DNA of 64,000 nt from Paenibacillus sp. Soil750 (GTDB lineage: Bacteria; Bacillota; Bacilli; Paenibacillales; NBRC-103111), in NCBI RefSeq assembly GCF_001428045.1, contig NZ_LMSD01000003.1:62001-126000 (forward strand). Direction: 5' to 3'. A program made the position numbers and the translations under genes. Of this stretch, positions 38,353 to 47,902 are shown one piece after another; position 1 is the stretch's first letter; each line of letters starts with the position of its first letter. The notes under the pieces were generated by a model. That model did no database searches, was not told the DNA's origin, and saw nothing but the letters and a program-made list of their open reading frames with translations.

Positions 38353-38802
38353 ATGAACAGCGAATTTACAATTGCCGTCCACAGCCTTGTTCTGTTAGCT
38401 CACTTACCTGATCATATGGCAACTAGTGAAGAAATTGCTGCTAATGTATCAACGCATTCTGCCCGTATTCGTAAAGTTATGGGCTTTCTTCGAAAAGCAG
38501 GGTACGTGTCAACGAAGGAAGGCATCGGTGGCGGTTTTATACTGAGTTGCAAGCCTGAGGAAGTCACACTCGGGGAGATTTACAGATTGACATGTCAAGG
38601 TACTTTGAAGCCGAGCTGGTGCTCTGGTGATGAGTCCAAACCTTGTATGATATCATCCAAAATGGATAGATTGATGGGTAAAGTTTTCAACGATGCTGAG
38701 AAGCAAATGGAAAATTACTTTGAAGGTCATACAATTGGCAGTATGTTAGAACAAATAAGGGCATTTGAATGTCCGAAATCGAATACAGAATCTCTATCCT
38801 AG
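38353..38802 (+). CDS. Rrf2 family transcriptional regulator
   Basis: A 149-residue winged-helix regulator. The N-terminus MNSEFTIAVHSLVLLAH, the HTH (ATSEEIAANVSTHSARIRKVMGFLRKAGYV) and the wing GIGGGFILSCKPEEVTLGEIYR are typical. Three Cys fall in the region where Fe-S types carry ligands (Cys83, Cys92 and Cys100 by my count), but spacing is not that of IscR; it is nearer to the YwnA/CymR-like group. It may sense redox or an electrophile. It has its own promoter, candidate operator and terminator. Confidence 0.88.
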   Translation: MNSEFTIAVHSLVLLAHLPDHMATSEEIAANVSTHSARIRKVMGFLRKAGYVSTKEGIGGGFILSCKPEEVTLGEIYRLTCQGTLKPSWCSGDESKPCMISSKMDRLMGKVFNDAEKQMENYFEGHTIGSMLEQIRAFECPKSNTESLS

Positions 38803-38805
38803 AAG

Positions 38806-38840
38806 CCCTCGGATCTCACAATCCGGGGGTTTTATGTTGT
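38806..38840 (+). terminator. Terminator after the Rrf2 gene
   Basis: CCCTCGGAT pairs with ATCCGGGGG (one G-T pair) around a six-base loop, then TTTTATGTTGTTTTT. Confidence 0.8.
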
Positions 38841-38912
38841 TTTTAGGGCTTGTACCCGCATGCATGGGATAGCAATAAGTAACATATCCTACATTACGGA
38901 AGAGGGGAAAAC

Positions 38913-39602
38913 ATGGAAAGCTCAAGCTTGATGCTGCGAGAAGTTCCGATCGAAGAAAGACCTCGGGAGCGAATGCTTCAACTGGGGGCAGGCGCGTTAA
39001 GTCATGCCGAACTGCTTGCTATATTATTACGGACAGGAACGGTAGCGGAATCAGCCATTTATTTGGCAAGCCGGATTCTAAGTGAAAGCGGGGGGCTGCG
39101 CAGTCTTGTAGATATGAGCAAGGATCAATTAACGCAGATCAAGGGGATTGGTGATGCCAAGGCTCTTCAAATTCTTGCGGGTATTGAGCTAGGACGCAGG
39201 CTAGCCAAAAGCTCATATGAGGAGCGGATAACGATTCGTTCGCCCAAAGATATCGCCAATTTAATGAGCGAGGATCTTCGCTATTTACAGAAAGAGCATT
39301 TTGTTTGCTTGTTCCTTAATACTAAAAATCATGTCATTGCGCAAGAGACTTTATCTATGGGCAGCTTGAACGCGTCGATTGTACATCCTAGGGAAGTTTT
39401 TCGTGCAGCGATTAAACGAAGCAGTGCCTCGATCATTTGTGTACATAACCATCCCAGTGGAGATCCTACCCCAAGTCCGGAAGATATTAGTCTGACAGGT
39501 CGATTAGTAGAAGCTGGAGCAATAATTGGTATTGAAGTGTTGGATCATGTTATCATTGGAGATCAGAGATTTATAAGTTTGAAGGAACAAGGCTTTATGT
39601 AA
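38913..39602 (+). CDS. radC: RadC/YsxA family DNA repair-associated JAB protein
   Basis: A 229-residue protein with an N-terminal helix-hairpin-helix region (QIKGIGDAKALQILAGIELG near 70-89) and a JAB/MPN metallo-domain with the motif VHNHPSGDPTPSPED near 177-191, which supplies the zinc ligands. The biochemical role remains unsettled; a link to recombination was once proposed and is doubted. GGAAGAGGGG precedes the ATG. It sits directly before mreB as in other Bacillales. Confidence 0.93.
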   Translation: MESSSLMLREVPIEERPRERMLQLGAGALSHAELLAILLRTGTVAESAIYLASRILSESGGLRSLVDMSKDQLTQIKGIGDAKALQILAGIELGRRLAKSSYEERITIRSPKDIANLMSEDLRYLQKEHFVCLFLNTKNHVIAQETLSMGSLNASIVHPREVFRAAIKRSSASIICVHNHPSGDPTPSPEDISLTGRLVEAGAIIGIEVLDHVIIGDQRFISLKEQGFM

Positions 39603-39638
39603 TATAATAGAACACGCTACAGGAAAGGAGCCGTTTGT

Positions 39639-40673
39639 ATGTTTGGTGGTTTTACGAAAGATCTAGGGATTGATTTGGGTACCGCGAATACATTGGTTTA
39701 TGTGAAAGGCAGAGGAATTATCGTTAGGGAGCCTTCGGTGGTCGCCCTTCGTACAGATACAAAAACAATTGAAGCAGTCGGTGAATCAGCCAAAAAGATG
39801 ATTGGTCGTACACCGGGGAATATCCGTGCAGTACGTCCGATGAAGGATGGCGTTATTGCCGATTTCGACACGACCGCAACGATGATTCGATATTTTATTC
39901 GACAAGCTCAGAAGCAACGTTGGTTGTTTCCGCGTCATCCGAATGTCATGGTGTGTGTGCCATCGGGGATTACCGCTGTAGAAAAGCGTGCTGTTGAAGA
40001 TGCTACGAAGCAAGCGGGAGCAAGAGAAGCTTACACGATCGAAGAGCCTTTCGCTGCTGCGATTGGAGCGGATCTTCCAGTATGGGAGCCGACAGGGAGT
40101 ATGGTTGTTGATATTGGCGGAGGTACGACAGAAGTTGCTGTTATCTCACTTGGCGGTATTGTAACCAGTCGATCGATTCGTATCGCTGGTGATGAAATGG
40201 ATGAGGCCATTATTCAATATATTAAACGTACCTACAACCTCATGATTGGGGAACGTACCGCGGAAACACTGAAGATTGAAATTGGCTCAGCGCTTAACAC
40301 AGATAAAGCCGATTCGATGGAAATTCGTGGTCGTGATCTTGTAAGCGGGTTACCTAAAACAATTAGTGTAACATCCGTAGAAATTACGGAATCGTTGTCT
40401 GACACGGTAAGTGCTATTGTGGAGGCTGTAAAGGTCACGCTTGAGAAATGTCCACCAGAGCTGTCTGCGGATATTATGGATCGCGGTATTGTATTGACTG
40501 GCGGAGGCGGATTGCTTCGTAATTTGGACCGACTCCTGGCAAGAGAAACGGGTATGCCCGTTATGGTTGCCGAAAATCCGCTCGATTGCGTTGCGATTGG
40601 AACGGGACGTGCATTAGAGAATATTCACTTATTCAAAAACAAATCAGGATCTGGTTCAAGGTATAAGGGTTAA
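39639..40673 (+). CDS. mreB: Rod shape-determining protein MreB
   Basis: Actin-like ATPase that forms membrane-associated filaments guiding cell wall elongation. The 344-residue protein has the phosphate-1 motif [16 protein letters not shown] near 10-25, [18 protein letters not shown] near 155-172, and [15 protein letters not shown] near 285, all normal for the family. AAAGGAG precedes the ATG. mreB, mreC and mreD are consecutive and probably co-transcribed. Confidence 0.98.
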   Translation: MFGGFTKDLGIDLGTANTLVYVKGRGIIVREPSVVALRTDTKTIEAVGESAKKMIGRTPGNIRAVRPMKDGVIADFDTTATMIRYFIRQAQKQRWLFPRHPNVMVCVPSGITAVEKRAVEDATKQAGAREAYTIEEPFAAAIGADLPVWEPTGSMVVDIGGGTTEVAVISLGGIVTSRSIRIAGDEMDEAIIQYIKRTYNLMIGERTAETLKIEIGSALNTDKADSMEIRGRDLVSGLPKTISVTSVEITESLSDTVSAIVEAVKVTLEKCPPELSADIMDRGIVLTGGGGLLRNLDRLLARETGMPVMVAENPLDCVAIGTGRALENIHLFKNKSGSGSRYKG

Positions 40674-40694
40674 TTTTCGTTAGAAGGTGCTAAT

Positions 40695-41558
40695 TTGTTT
40701 AAATTCATGGGAAATAAACGACTTATTTTTCTTATGTCCGGTTTAGTCTGTTTCTTTATTTTAATGGGACTAACACTTGGGAATCGAGGGCCGATGACAT
40801 GGCCTGAGAAATTCGTCAAAGACTCCATATCATGGACGCAAGGACTCTTGTACAAGCCCGCTGCGCAGGTAGCGGGCTTCTTCGAAGACATCAGACAACT
40901 GCGTGTCATATATGAAGAAAACAAGACGTTGAAGCTGACGCTCACACAATACGCTCGAGATACGCAAAGGTTGAATGAACTTGAATCGCAGAACAAACGA
41001 CTCATGGAATCACTTGGTTTCACAGAACGTCAGCGTGAAGCTAACAATTATACGTACAGAATCGCTGAGGTCGTCACGATTGATCCCGACCCCTACAACA
41101 GCACCGTAACGATTAATTTGGGTGATAAAGATGGGATTAAGGAAAATATGGCGGTTATGTCTGTCGATGGCTTAGTGGGAAGAGTGAGTAAAGTATTTGG
41201 GTTTCACTCCAACGTGCAGCTCTTGTCGGAGACCAATGATACCGACAACAACTCCAAAGCCATTGCTGTCACAGTCAAAGGGAATGAGTCACAGCCATTC
41301 GGGATGATTGAATCCTATGATCCCAAGCTTGGGGAGCTAGTGATGAATAAGGTTGAACATGCTGACGATATGAAAATCGGCGATACGATTATTACATCAG
41401 GCTTAGGGCAGGTATTTCCAAAGGGGATTGAAGTTGGGACGATCTCTTCCATTGGACCTGGGGAATTCGGCATTACGTATAAGGTAATGGTGAAGCCGAA
41501 AGCATCCTTTAACCGAATCCGTGAAGTGTTCGTCGTTGAAGTTCCGGAAGTGAAATGA
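40695..41558 (+). CDS. mreC: Rod shape-determining protein MreC
   Basis: Bitopic membrane protein that links MreB filaments to external wall synthases. Residues 9-28 form the membrane helix (LIFLMSGLVCFFILMGLTLG). A coiled coil follows (about 65-110, EENKTLKLTLTQY...LESQNKRL), and the two beta-barrel extracellular domain occupies 115-285. The TTG at 40695 has AAGGTG six bases upstream; an in-frame ATG four codons later is possible. The stop is 13 bases before the mreD ATG. Confidence 0.95.
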   Translation: MFKFMGNKRLIFLMSGLVCFFILMGLTLGNRGPMTWPEKFVKDSISWTQGLLYKPAAQVAGFFEDIRQLRVIYEENKTLKLTLTQYARDTQRLNELESQNKRLMESLGFTERQREANNYTYRIAEVVTIDPDPYNSTVTINLGDKDGIKENMAVMSVDGLVGRVSKVFGFHSNVQLLSETNDTDNNSKAIAVTVKGNESQPFGMIESYDPKLGELVMNKVEHADDMKIGDTIITSGLGQVFPKGIEVGTISSIGPGEFGITYKVMVKPKASFNRIREVFVVEVPEVK

Positions 41559-41571
41559 GGTGAGCCAACAA

Positions 41572-42099
41572 ATGAATAGACATGTGTTATGGCTCATCTT
41601 GTTCGGTCTGTTTATCCTTCAAGGCAGTTTAGTCGTATGGTTACTGCCAGCCTCTTGGCAATCGATCGTCTATGTAACACCTCACTTACCTTTGGTATTC
41701 ATTATGTTTATTGGACTTTTTCATCATCGTCATGCGGCTCTTCTTTACGGTCTTCTGTTCGGATTATTACATGATTTTACTTATTATGGATCGATGTTGG
41801 GTGTGTACTCTTTCAGCATGGGGCTCGTAGGCTATTTGGCAGGTCTTGCGCAGCGCAAGCAGCCCAATCTAATTTTTTACAACTTGCTTATTACAAGCTT
41901 AGGATTATTAATATTTGAGTTTCTCAACTATGGGATCAACCGCTTATTCAAAGTGATTGCCATTGATTTGAATTTTGCTCTCACCCATTACATGCTCCCA
42001 AGTGTTCTATTCAATTTACTTGTGGCCTTGATTTGCTACGTTCCCATCCGCAAACTGCTTGAAGGCAAACGACTTGCAGCTTCAGCGAAGGAAGATTAA
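41572..42099 (+). CDS. mreD: Rod shape-determining protein MreD
   Basis: Small polytopic protein of 175 residues with about five to six membrane helices and few polar loops, of the MreD family. It partners MreC in the elongation complex. The ATG at 41572 is favoured by GAGGTGA nine bases upstream; a GTG at 41560 lies on that site. The helix pattern (HLPLVFIMFIGLFHHRHAALLYGLLFGLLHD region near 38-68) is typical. Confidence 0.92.
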   Translation: MNRHVLWLILFGLFILQGSLVVWLLPASWQSIVYVTPHLPLVFIMFIGLFHHRHAALLYGLLFGLLHDFTYYGSMLGVYSFSMGLVGYLAGLAQRKQPNLIFYNLLITSLGLLIFEFLNYGINRLFKVIAIDLNFALTHYMLPSVLFNLLVALICYVPIRKLLEGKRLAASAKED

Positions 42100-42171
42100 T
42101 TTTCCAGGCGATAAGCAGGAGAATTTAGAACAAGGGCCGAAATGTATAGGTTGGGAGGTCGTCATGCCATT

Positions 42172-42831
42172 ATGTCTGTAGCGAAGCACCATGTTATGAT
42201 TAAAGGGGTCAAAGATGGCCTAGTTTTTTTACTAAATGACGCATGCGATTGGCAAGAGCTGTTGCAAGAGCTGCAACATAAGCTTGAGAAAACGCATCAA
42301 CAAATATTAACGGGTCCGATTATTCATGTGAATGTCAAATTGGGCAACCGTGTGGCCACCGATGAGCAGAAAGAAGAGATTCGAGCTGTAATTAAGCAGA
42401 AGGGGAATCTCTTGATTCAATCCATCGAGAGTGAACCGCCTAAGGTGGAGGCTCCACCGGAGCCCAAGGTATCCATGACAACGCTAAGAGGAATGATTCG
42501 TTCAGGACAAACCCTTCACAACGAAGGCGATTTACTTTATTTAGGTGATGTTAACCCAGGCGGAATCATTACCTCCACAGGGAACATTTACATAATGGGT
42601 TCACTTCGCGGTATGGCTCACGCAGGGTCAGATGGAGACGAGAAAGCAATCATTGCTGCGTCTCATATGCGGCCTACACAATTACGAATTGCCGGGGTCA
42701 TCAGTCGTTCTCCAGATGAGTGGGGGATCGAGGAGGCTTTCATGGAATTTGCTTATGTCAAAGAAGGCAAAATGGAAATCGATAAGCTGCATCAGCTTCA
42801 TCGGATTTGGCCGGATGCTCCAATTAATTAA
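42172..42831 (+). CDS. minC: Septum site-determining protein MinC
   Basis: Inhibitor of FtsZ polymerisation that prevents polar division. The 219-residue protein has an N-terminal domain (about 1-100) and the C-terminal beta-helix domain with TLRGMIRSGQTLHNEGDLLYLGDVNPGG near 113-140 and IYIMGSLRGMAHAG near 149-162, the MinD-binding family signature. The ATG at 42172 follows GGGAGG by 13 bases, a little far; the frame is open upstream to 42142. minD begins 38 bases after the stop. Confidence 0.94.
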   Translation: MSVAKHHVMIKGVKDGLVFLLNDACDWQELLQELQHKLEKTHQQILTGPIIHVNVKLGNRVATDEQKEEIRAVIKQKGNLLIQSIESEPPKVEAPPEPKVSMTTLRGMIRSGQTLHNEGDLLYLGDVNPGGIITSTGNIYIMGSLRGMAHAGSDGDEKAIIAASHMRPTQLRIAGVISRSPDEWGIEEAFMEFAYVKEGKMEIDKLHQLHRIWPDAPIN

Positions 42832-42869
42832 ATATTTTTAACATATAAACTGTGTCTGGGGTGAGGAAT

Positions 42870-43664
42870 ATGGGAGAGGCTATCGTTGTCACCTCAGGTA
42901 AAGGTGGCGTTGGTAAAACGACGACTTCCGCTAATCTGGGGACTGCACTTGCACTTCTGGGGAAGAAAGTATGCATGGTTGATACGGATATTGGTTTACG
43001 TAATCTGGATGTCGTGATGGGATTGGAAAATCGGATTATCTATGATCTTGTGGACGTTGCGGAAGGGCGTTGCCGATTGCCGCAAGCACTAATTAAGGAT
43101 AAACGATTTGATGAGCTGTATTTATTACCAGCTGCTCAAACGAAGGACAAGCACGCCGTAACTCCGGAACAGGTGCGGACGATTATTTTGGAACTAAAAA
43201 ATGATTTCGAATATGTCATTATCGACTGTCCAGCGGGGATTGAGCAGGGCTTCAAGAACGCGGTTGCAGGCGCAGATAAAGCGATTGTTGTGACGACTCC
43301 GGAAAATGCCGCTGTGCGTGATGCGGATCGGATTATTGGCCTTTTGGAAAATGAGAAAATATCTTCACCGAAGCTTGTCATTAACCGTATTCGCCCTCAA
43401 ATGGTGAAAAAAGGTGAAATGCTGGATATCGATGAAATTTGCTCTGTACTTGCAATAGATTTGTTAGGAATTGTACCGGATGATGAGCACGTAATTAAGG
43501 CGGCTAATTTAGGTGAACCAACGGTGATGAACCCATCATCACGTGCAGCCATTGCGTATCGGAATATTGCTAGGCGTATTGTTGGTGATACCGTGCCACT
43601 TATGCAGCTAGAGGACAAAACCGGTTGGGTAAAACGAATGAAAAAGTTTATTGGAATAGGATGA
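42870..43664 (+). CDS. minD: Septum site-determining protein MinD
   Basis: Membrane-associated ATPase that recruits MinC. The 264-residue protein has the deviant Walker A GKGGVGKTT at 10-18, DTDIGLRNLDVVMG near 40-53 and DCPAGIEQG near 120. The C-terminal amphipathic helix GWVKRMKKFIGIG is the membrane-targeting sequence. The ATG at 42870 follows GTGAGG; the GTG at 42852 is a less likely start. Confidence 0.97.
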   Translation: MGEAIVVTSGKGGVGKTTTSANLGTALALLGKKVCMVDTDIGLRNLDVVMGLENRIIYDLVDVAEGRCRLPQALIKDKRFDELYLLPAAQTKDKHAVTPEQVRTIILELKNDFEYVIIDCPAGIEQGFKNAVAGADKAIVVTTPENAAVRDADRIIGLLENEKISSPKLVINRIRPQMVKKGEMLDIDEICSVLAIDLLGIVPDDEHVIKAANLGEPTVMNPSSRAAIAYRNIARRIVGDTVPLMQLEDKTGWVKRMKKFIGIG

Positions 43665-43671
43665 TTGTTCT

Positions 43672-44820
43672 GTGTTTGCCAAACTGAAAAACATTGATAT
43701 TCCAATTGTTGTCATTCTGTTTGCCTTCATGGTGATAAGTACAATGATGGTCTACAGCTCATCTGTCGATCACCCGACCATTAACATCAGCATTTCGAAA
43801 ATTCTGATTTTATATGCGGTAGGACTCGTCGCATTTCTAGCTTGTAGTTTATTCGATTATCGTGTACTTATACGAATTGCTCCATATTTGTATGGGATTG
43901 GAATTGTCTCTTTGATTGCCGTCTATTTTTTTGGTAAAAAAATTCACGGTGCGCGCGGCTGGTTTGAACTTCCTGGAGGATTGACATTTCAACCAGCAGA
44001 GCTCGTCAAATTAATCTTGATTATTTGCATTACAGCTCTCCTTGCCAGACGCGGCGGGGACTTGCTTCAGGTGAAGAATGATATTATTCCTGTAGGGGTA
44101 GCTGTGTTTCTCCCGTTTGTGCTTGTTCTCATACAGCCGGATCTAGGGAATGCGATTATTTTTGTTATTATTTTGATAGGGATGCTATGGATTGGGAATA
44201 TCAAATACTCACAAGTGTTAATAAGTATCCTTCTCGTGGTCGGAGTAGGTTTCCTGACACTGACGTTATATAAACATTTTCATGATAGTTTGTTTGAAAT
44301 GCTTAAGGGATACGGCTTCAGTCACTGGATGGATCGGATAGATACGTTCCTTTATCCGCAGGATGTATCGGATGATGATAATTATCAGGTACGCAACGCG
44401 GTAAGGGCGATTGGTTCTGGTGGTTTGGAAGGTGAGGGTTTCTTGAAGGGGACCTCTGTGCACAGTAATTTCATTCCTTTCGCCTATTCGGATTCGATCT
44501 TCGTTGTTGTAGGGGAAGAGTTTGGATTCCGTGGTTCTGCCGTACTTTTGCTTATTTATTTCTTGCTTATTTATCGTATGATTCTGATCTCTATTCAAAG
44601 TTCTCAGCTTGCTGGCGCATATATCGTTGTTGGTGTTGTATCTATGTTCGTATTCCAAATTTTTGAGAACGTTGGAATGATGATTGGCATTATGCCATTA
44701 ACCGGTATTACACTTCCTTTCGTCAGTTATGGAGGGACCTCGCTTCTCATCAATATGCTTTCACTAGGCCTTGTCATGAGTGTGAAGCTGCATCAAGAGC
44801 GTGCGCCTGAATTGTTTTAA
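43672..44820 (+). CDS. rodA: RodA/FtsW/SpoVE (SEDS) family peptidoglycan polymerase
   Basis: A 382-residue polytopic protein with about ten membrane helices. SEDS glycosyltransferases polymerise lipid II with a partner penicillin-binding protein. Signature segments are GARGWFELPGGLTFQPAELVKL near 92-113, the long extracellular loop with YQVRNAVRAIGSGGLEGEG near 240-258, EEFGFRGSA near 281 and PLTGITLPFVSYGGTSL near 343-359. The context after mreBCD-minCD favours RodA (elongation) over FtsW or SpoVE, but family members are hard to tell apart by sequence alone. It starts with GTG, eight bases after minD. Confidence 0.88.
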   Translation: MFAKLKNIDIPIVVILFAFMVISTMMVYSSSVDHPTINISISKILILYAVGLVAFLACSLFDYRVLIRIAPYLYGIGIVSLIAVYFFGKKIHGARGWFELPGGLTFQPAELVKLILIICITALLARRGGDLLQVKNDIIPVGVAVFLPFVLVLIQPDLGNAIIFVIILIGMLWIGNIKYSQVLISILLVVGVGFLTLTLYKHFHDSLFEMLKGYGFSHWMDRIDTFLYPQDVSDDDNYQVRNAVRAIGSGGLEGEGFLKGTSVHSNFIPFAYSDSIFVVVGEEFGFRGSAVLLLIYFLLIYRMILISIQSSQLAGAYIVVGVVSMFVFQIFENVGMMIGIMPLTGITLPFVSYGGTSLLINMLSLGLVMSVKLHQERAPELF

Positions 44821-44836
44821 TGGCTATACCTATGTT

Positions 44837-44871
44837 AAGTCCGTGACCTTATCGAGGCCGCGGGCTTTTTC
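44837..44871 (+). terminator. Terminator after rodA
   Basis: AAGTCCG pairs with CGGGCTT (one G-T pair) with an inner CCT/AGG helix, followed by TTTTTCTATTT. Confidence 0.75.
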
Positions 44872-44907
44872 TATTTCTGCAATCAGAACGAAGGCTGTAC
44901 TTTTCAC

Positions 44908-44934
44908 ATAATCTTGTCCATCTGCTCATAGGCT
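44908..44934 (+). promoter_or_regulatory. Possible sigma-E-type promoter of spoIVFA
   Basis: ATA (44908-44910), 16 bases, CATAGGCT: partial match to the sigma-E consensus. The B. subtilis spoIVF operon is sigma-E dependent, which gives this weak match some weight. A direct repeat AGGCTGTACT occurs at 44892 and 44930. Confidence 0.3.
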
Positions 44935-44966
44935 GTACTAATGAAAGTCTATGAGGAGGGGATTCT

Positions 44967-45842
44967 ATGGTTATAAAAGATAAAGTAAAGCAACGCCGGC
45001 TAGAGCGACTTCGCCATTTGAGAGAATCGTCAGAAGCAACACTTGGGAATGGAAGTTCACACAGATCCTCTCCGTCGGTTGATTTCCTAATGCCAACACG
45101 ACAAATAGAGGAAATGCCGTTATATGCTGATCCTGACTGGAGAAGACGAATGGAGGACCCTGAATTTGCCTGGAGACAGAAGCTTATGATGGATACGGCG
45201 AATGATGATGCAGAAAGAGGAATTCTTACCCCGCCATCTGCGCGGAGAATTGCCTTGAAGCTGCTCATCAGTGGTGCCCTATTTGCATCTGTTTACGGCA
45301 TGTTTCAGATAGACAAGCCATGGGCTAATCAAGGAAAGCTATATATAACAGCAGCACTAACGCAGTCCTATGACTTTACGGCTTTGTCCGCTTGGTATGC
45401 CGATAAGTTCGGAGGGGCTCCTTCCTTTATTCCAAGCTTTAACCGCGCAGGCAATGAAGCTGTGATTGTAAGTACCTCGAAGCGTACGCTGTTCGCACCG
45501 ACGAAAGGAAGCGTGTTGGTCAGCTACGATGGAACAATCCATAAGGGAGTCAAATTGAACACGGCTGAGTTTGCCCCGGTGTATGCGATGGACACGGGGC
45601 AGGTTATTTTCGCAGGTACAACTACGGATACGGGATTAACGATTATGATTCGACATCCTGGTGGATTGGAATCTTTATACGGTGGACTAAGTGAGATTAC
45701 TGTAGCTGTTGGCGATTGGATGAAGGTAGGGGAGCCCATAGGAAAAGCTTCTGCCAAAGATCCAACAAAGGGGAATTTGTATTTCTCAGTCATGAAAGAA
45801 GGCGTTACGATCAACCCGGTGGATGTGATCACCTTTGATTAA
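44967..45842 (+). CDS. spoIVFA: SpoIVFA-like membrane protein with M23 (LytM-type) domain
   Basis: A 291-residue protein with an Arg-rich cytoplasmic N-terminus (1-90), one membrane segment near 97-113 (KLLISGALFASVYGMF) and a LytM/M23-like domain from about 170. The M23 zinc ligands are largely missing: where active enzymes have HxxxD and HxH, this has KLNTAEFAPVYA and LYFSVMK, so it is probably not a peptidase. SpoIVFA tethers and inhibits the protease SpoIVFB in the mother-cell membrane around the forespore. The stop overlaps the spoIVFB start by eight bases, supporting the pairing. Confidence 0.88.
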   Translation: MVIKDKVKQRRLERLRHLRESSEATLGNGSSHRSSPSVDFLMPTRQIEEMPLYADPDWRRRMEDPEFAWRQKLMMDTANDDAERGILTPPSARRIALKLLISGALFASVYGMFQIDKPWANQGKLYITAALTQSYDFTALSAWYADKFGGAPSFIPSFNRAGNEAVIVSTSKRTLFAPTKGSVLVSYDGTIHKGVKLNTAEFAPVYAMDTGQVIFAGTTTDTGLTIMIRHPGGLESLYGGLSEITVAVGDWMKVGEPIGKASAKDPTKGNLYFSVMKEGVTINPVDVITFD

Positions 45843-46710
45843 ATGGGCAGGGACGAAATATCGATTTCATCCATTATTCACTTTAATTATGATTGGCTGT
45901 GCGATAACGGGGTATTTCTTGGAGGCAATCACGTTATTCGGCATCGTACTCATCCATGAACTAGGGCATTTAACCGCGGCGAAAGGGTTCGGTTGGAGGG
46001 TCCAAGAAGTTCAGCTACTTCCCTTTGGTGGTGTCTTAATTGTTGATGAGCTAGGGAGTACGTCTACTCGTGAGGAGTTGATCGTTGCCATAGCGGGACC
46101 ACTTCAACACGTATGGATGATACTGCTGGCGTTGATATTGAAGTCACTGGATATTGGAAGTGGTAACTGGTGGGATTACTTCATTGAAGCAAATCTCATG
46201 ATCGGATTATTCAATCTGATACCAGTGATGCCGCTCGATGGCGGGAAAATCATGCAGGGCTTGTTAGGCTATATCATGTCGTTTCATAATACGATTGTTT
46301 ATTCGGTTTGGATCAGTATGATCATAAGCTCCTCAATCATTGTTATGGCGATTATTCAGCTCGTACAAGGTCAACTGCCAATTAATATTCTAGTGATAGG
46401 ACTGTTTCTACTTGTATCCAATTGGTATGCTTACCGACAGATTCCCTATCATTTCCTACGTTTCCTAATGGGTCGCGGGTTGCGAGTAGGGCAGTTGCTG
46501 AGCCGAGGTACTAGAGCGCAGCCGATTGTAATTACGAAGCAGCTAACGATGGCGGAGACATTGAAGCTTTTTATGCGCGAACGATACCACTTAATTTATG
46601 TCGTGAATGAAGCAGGGCGCATCCAAGCTGTGCTGCCCGAACAGCAAATCGTCGGCGGTTATTTAGATGGGAAAAAACCGGGGAGTGCAGTTTCCGATCT
46701 TTTCATGTAA
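45835..46710 (+). CDS. spoIVFB: Intramembrane metalloprotease SpoIVFB
   Basis: Site-2-protease-type enzyme that cleaves pro-sigma-K in the mother cell. The 291-residue protein has zinc motif HELGH at 41-45 in a membrane helix, the third ligand in NLIPVMPLDGGK near 125-136, and several further helices. The C-terminal ~80 residues form a CBS-like domain that is known in the family to sense ATP. It starts with TTG at 45835 inside spoIVFA, giving MIKWAGTKYRFHPLF, which matches the family N-terminus. Confidence 0.93.
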   Translation: MIKWAGTKYRFHPLFTLIMIGCAITGYFLEAITLFGIVLIHELGHLTAAKGFGWRVQEVQLLPFGGVLIVDELGSTSTREELIVAIAGPLQHVWMILLALILKSLDIGSGNWWDYFIEANLMIGLFNLIPVMPLDGGKIMQGLLGYIMSFHNTIVYSVWISMIISSSIIVMAIIQLVQGQLPINILVIGLFLLVSNWYAYRQIPYHFLRFLMGRGLRVGQLLSRGTRAQPIVITKQLTMAETLKLFMRERYHLIYVVNEAGRIQAVLPEQQIVGGYLDGKKPGSAVSDLFM

Positions 46711-46733
46711 AATAACTGGTGAGGTGAACATGT

Positions 46734-47897
46734 ATGAAGCAACTGATAATTCACTGCGCACCAGAGCTTACACAAGCGGCATTGCTAGAGGATGGACGTC
46801 TTGTGGAGTATGATACGCAGTATCCGCTTGAATCTCAACGGGCAGGCAGCATCTACATGGGCCGCATCGTTAACGTACTTCCCGGCATGCAAGCGGCATT
46901 CGTCGACATTGGACTTGCGAAGAATGCCTTTCTTTATATAGACGATCTCCTCCCCGTTCATGTGGACAAGCAACCTAAGATTAAGCCTTCCATTACGGAT
47001 ATTGCTGAAGTGGGGCAAATGCTAATGGTTCAAGTGAGCAAGGATCCACAGGGGACCAAAGGGGCAAGAGTGACTACGCATGTTTCCATTCCGGGCCGTT
47101 GGATTGTTTATATGCCAGATGCGGATTATATTGCCATATCTCGTAAAATTGATCTAGAGGCTGAGCGACAGCGACTAAAGCAGCTAGCAGAGGGTAATCT
47201 TATGCCTAGTGAAGGCGTGATTATTCGAACAGGTGCAATAGGTCAAAGTGAAGAAGCTATTCGAGACGATTTGCAAAATTTACGCGATGTGTGGAGTACC
47301 ATTCTAGCGAAGCGAGAAGAAACACATGTTCCCGCACAGCTTTATCAAGATCTCGATTTATTGCCCAAACTAGCGCGAGATGTGATATCGGATGAAGTTC
47401 AAGAAGTGTGGATGAGCAATAATAAGGTTTTTGAGGAAATGAGAACCTTATTACGCAAGCAGCAACCGGGTTGGCGTGGCCGCATTGCTTTCTACGACCG
47501 TAGAACACCTATGTTCGATCATTTCGGCGTCACGGAAGAGTTGAACCAGAGCTTTCGTCGTAAAATCTGGCTCCCTAGCGGAGGGTATTTAATCATCGAT
47601 CAAACTGAAGCGCTGACAGTAATTGATGTCAATACGGGACGATACACGGGGTCTATTGATTTAGAGCAAACGGTTACAGATATTAATCGGGAAGCAGCTA
47701 TCGAGATCCCTAGGCTTTTGCGGCTTCGAAATCTGAGAGGCATTATTATTGTCGATTTTATTGACATGCATGCAGAAGACAATCGTGCGAAGGTCATGGC
47801 GAATATGGCGGAAGCTGTACGCAAGGATCGTTCTAAGACGACAATTGTAGGTTGGACCAAGTTAGGATTGTTGGAAATGACTCGGAAACGCAAATAA
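46734..47897 (+). CDS. rng: Ribonuclease E/G family protein lacking the C-terminal zinc-link
   Basis: A 387-residue endoribonuclease of the RNase E/G family. It has an S1-like domain near the N-terminus (GSIYMGRIVNVLPGMQAAFVDIG, about 37-60), the SIPGRWIVYMP segment near 117, and the DNase I-like catalytic core with Asp298 (VIDVNTG) and Asp341 (IIVDFIDM), which bind magnesium. The protein stops just after GLLEMTRKRK. RNase G and E normally continue with a CPxC zinc-link that holds the dimer. None of the three frames downstream supplies it, and the rplU promoter starts six bases later. GTGAGGTG precedes the ATG. Confidence 0.9.
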   Translation: MKQLIIHCAPELTQAALLEDGRLVEYDTQYPLESQRAGSIYMGRIVNVLPGMQAAFVDIGLAKNAFLYIDDLLPVHVDKQPKIKPSITDIAEVGQMLMVQVSKDPQGTKGARVTTHVSIPGRWIVYMPDADYIAISRKIDLEAERQRLKQLAEGNLMPSEGVIIRTGAIGQSEEAIRDDLQNLRDVWSTILAKREETHVPAQLYQDLDLLPKLARDVISDEVQEVWMSNNKVFEEMRTLLRKQQPGWRGRIAFYDRRTPMFDHFGVTEELNQSFRRKIWLPSGGYLIIDQTEALTVIDVNTGRYTGSIDLEQTVTDINREAAIEIPRLLRLRNLRGIIIVDFIDMHAEDNRAKVMANMAEAVRKDRSKTTIVGWTKLGLLEMTRKRK

Positions 47898-47902
47898 AAG
47901 GT

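Noticed and set aside
44266..44658. 130-codon minus-strand frame in rodA
   Set aside because: Antisense to a conserved SEDS gene, with unnatural composition.
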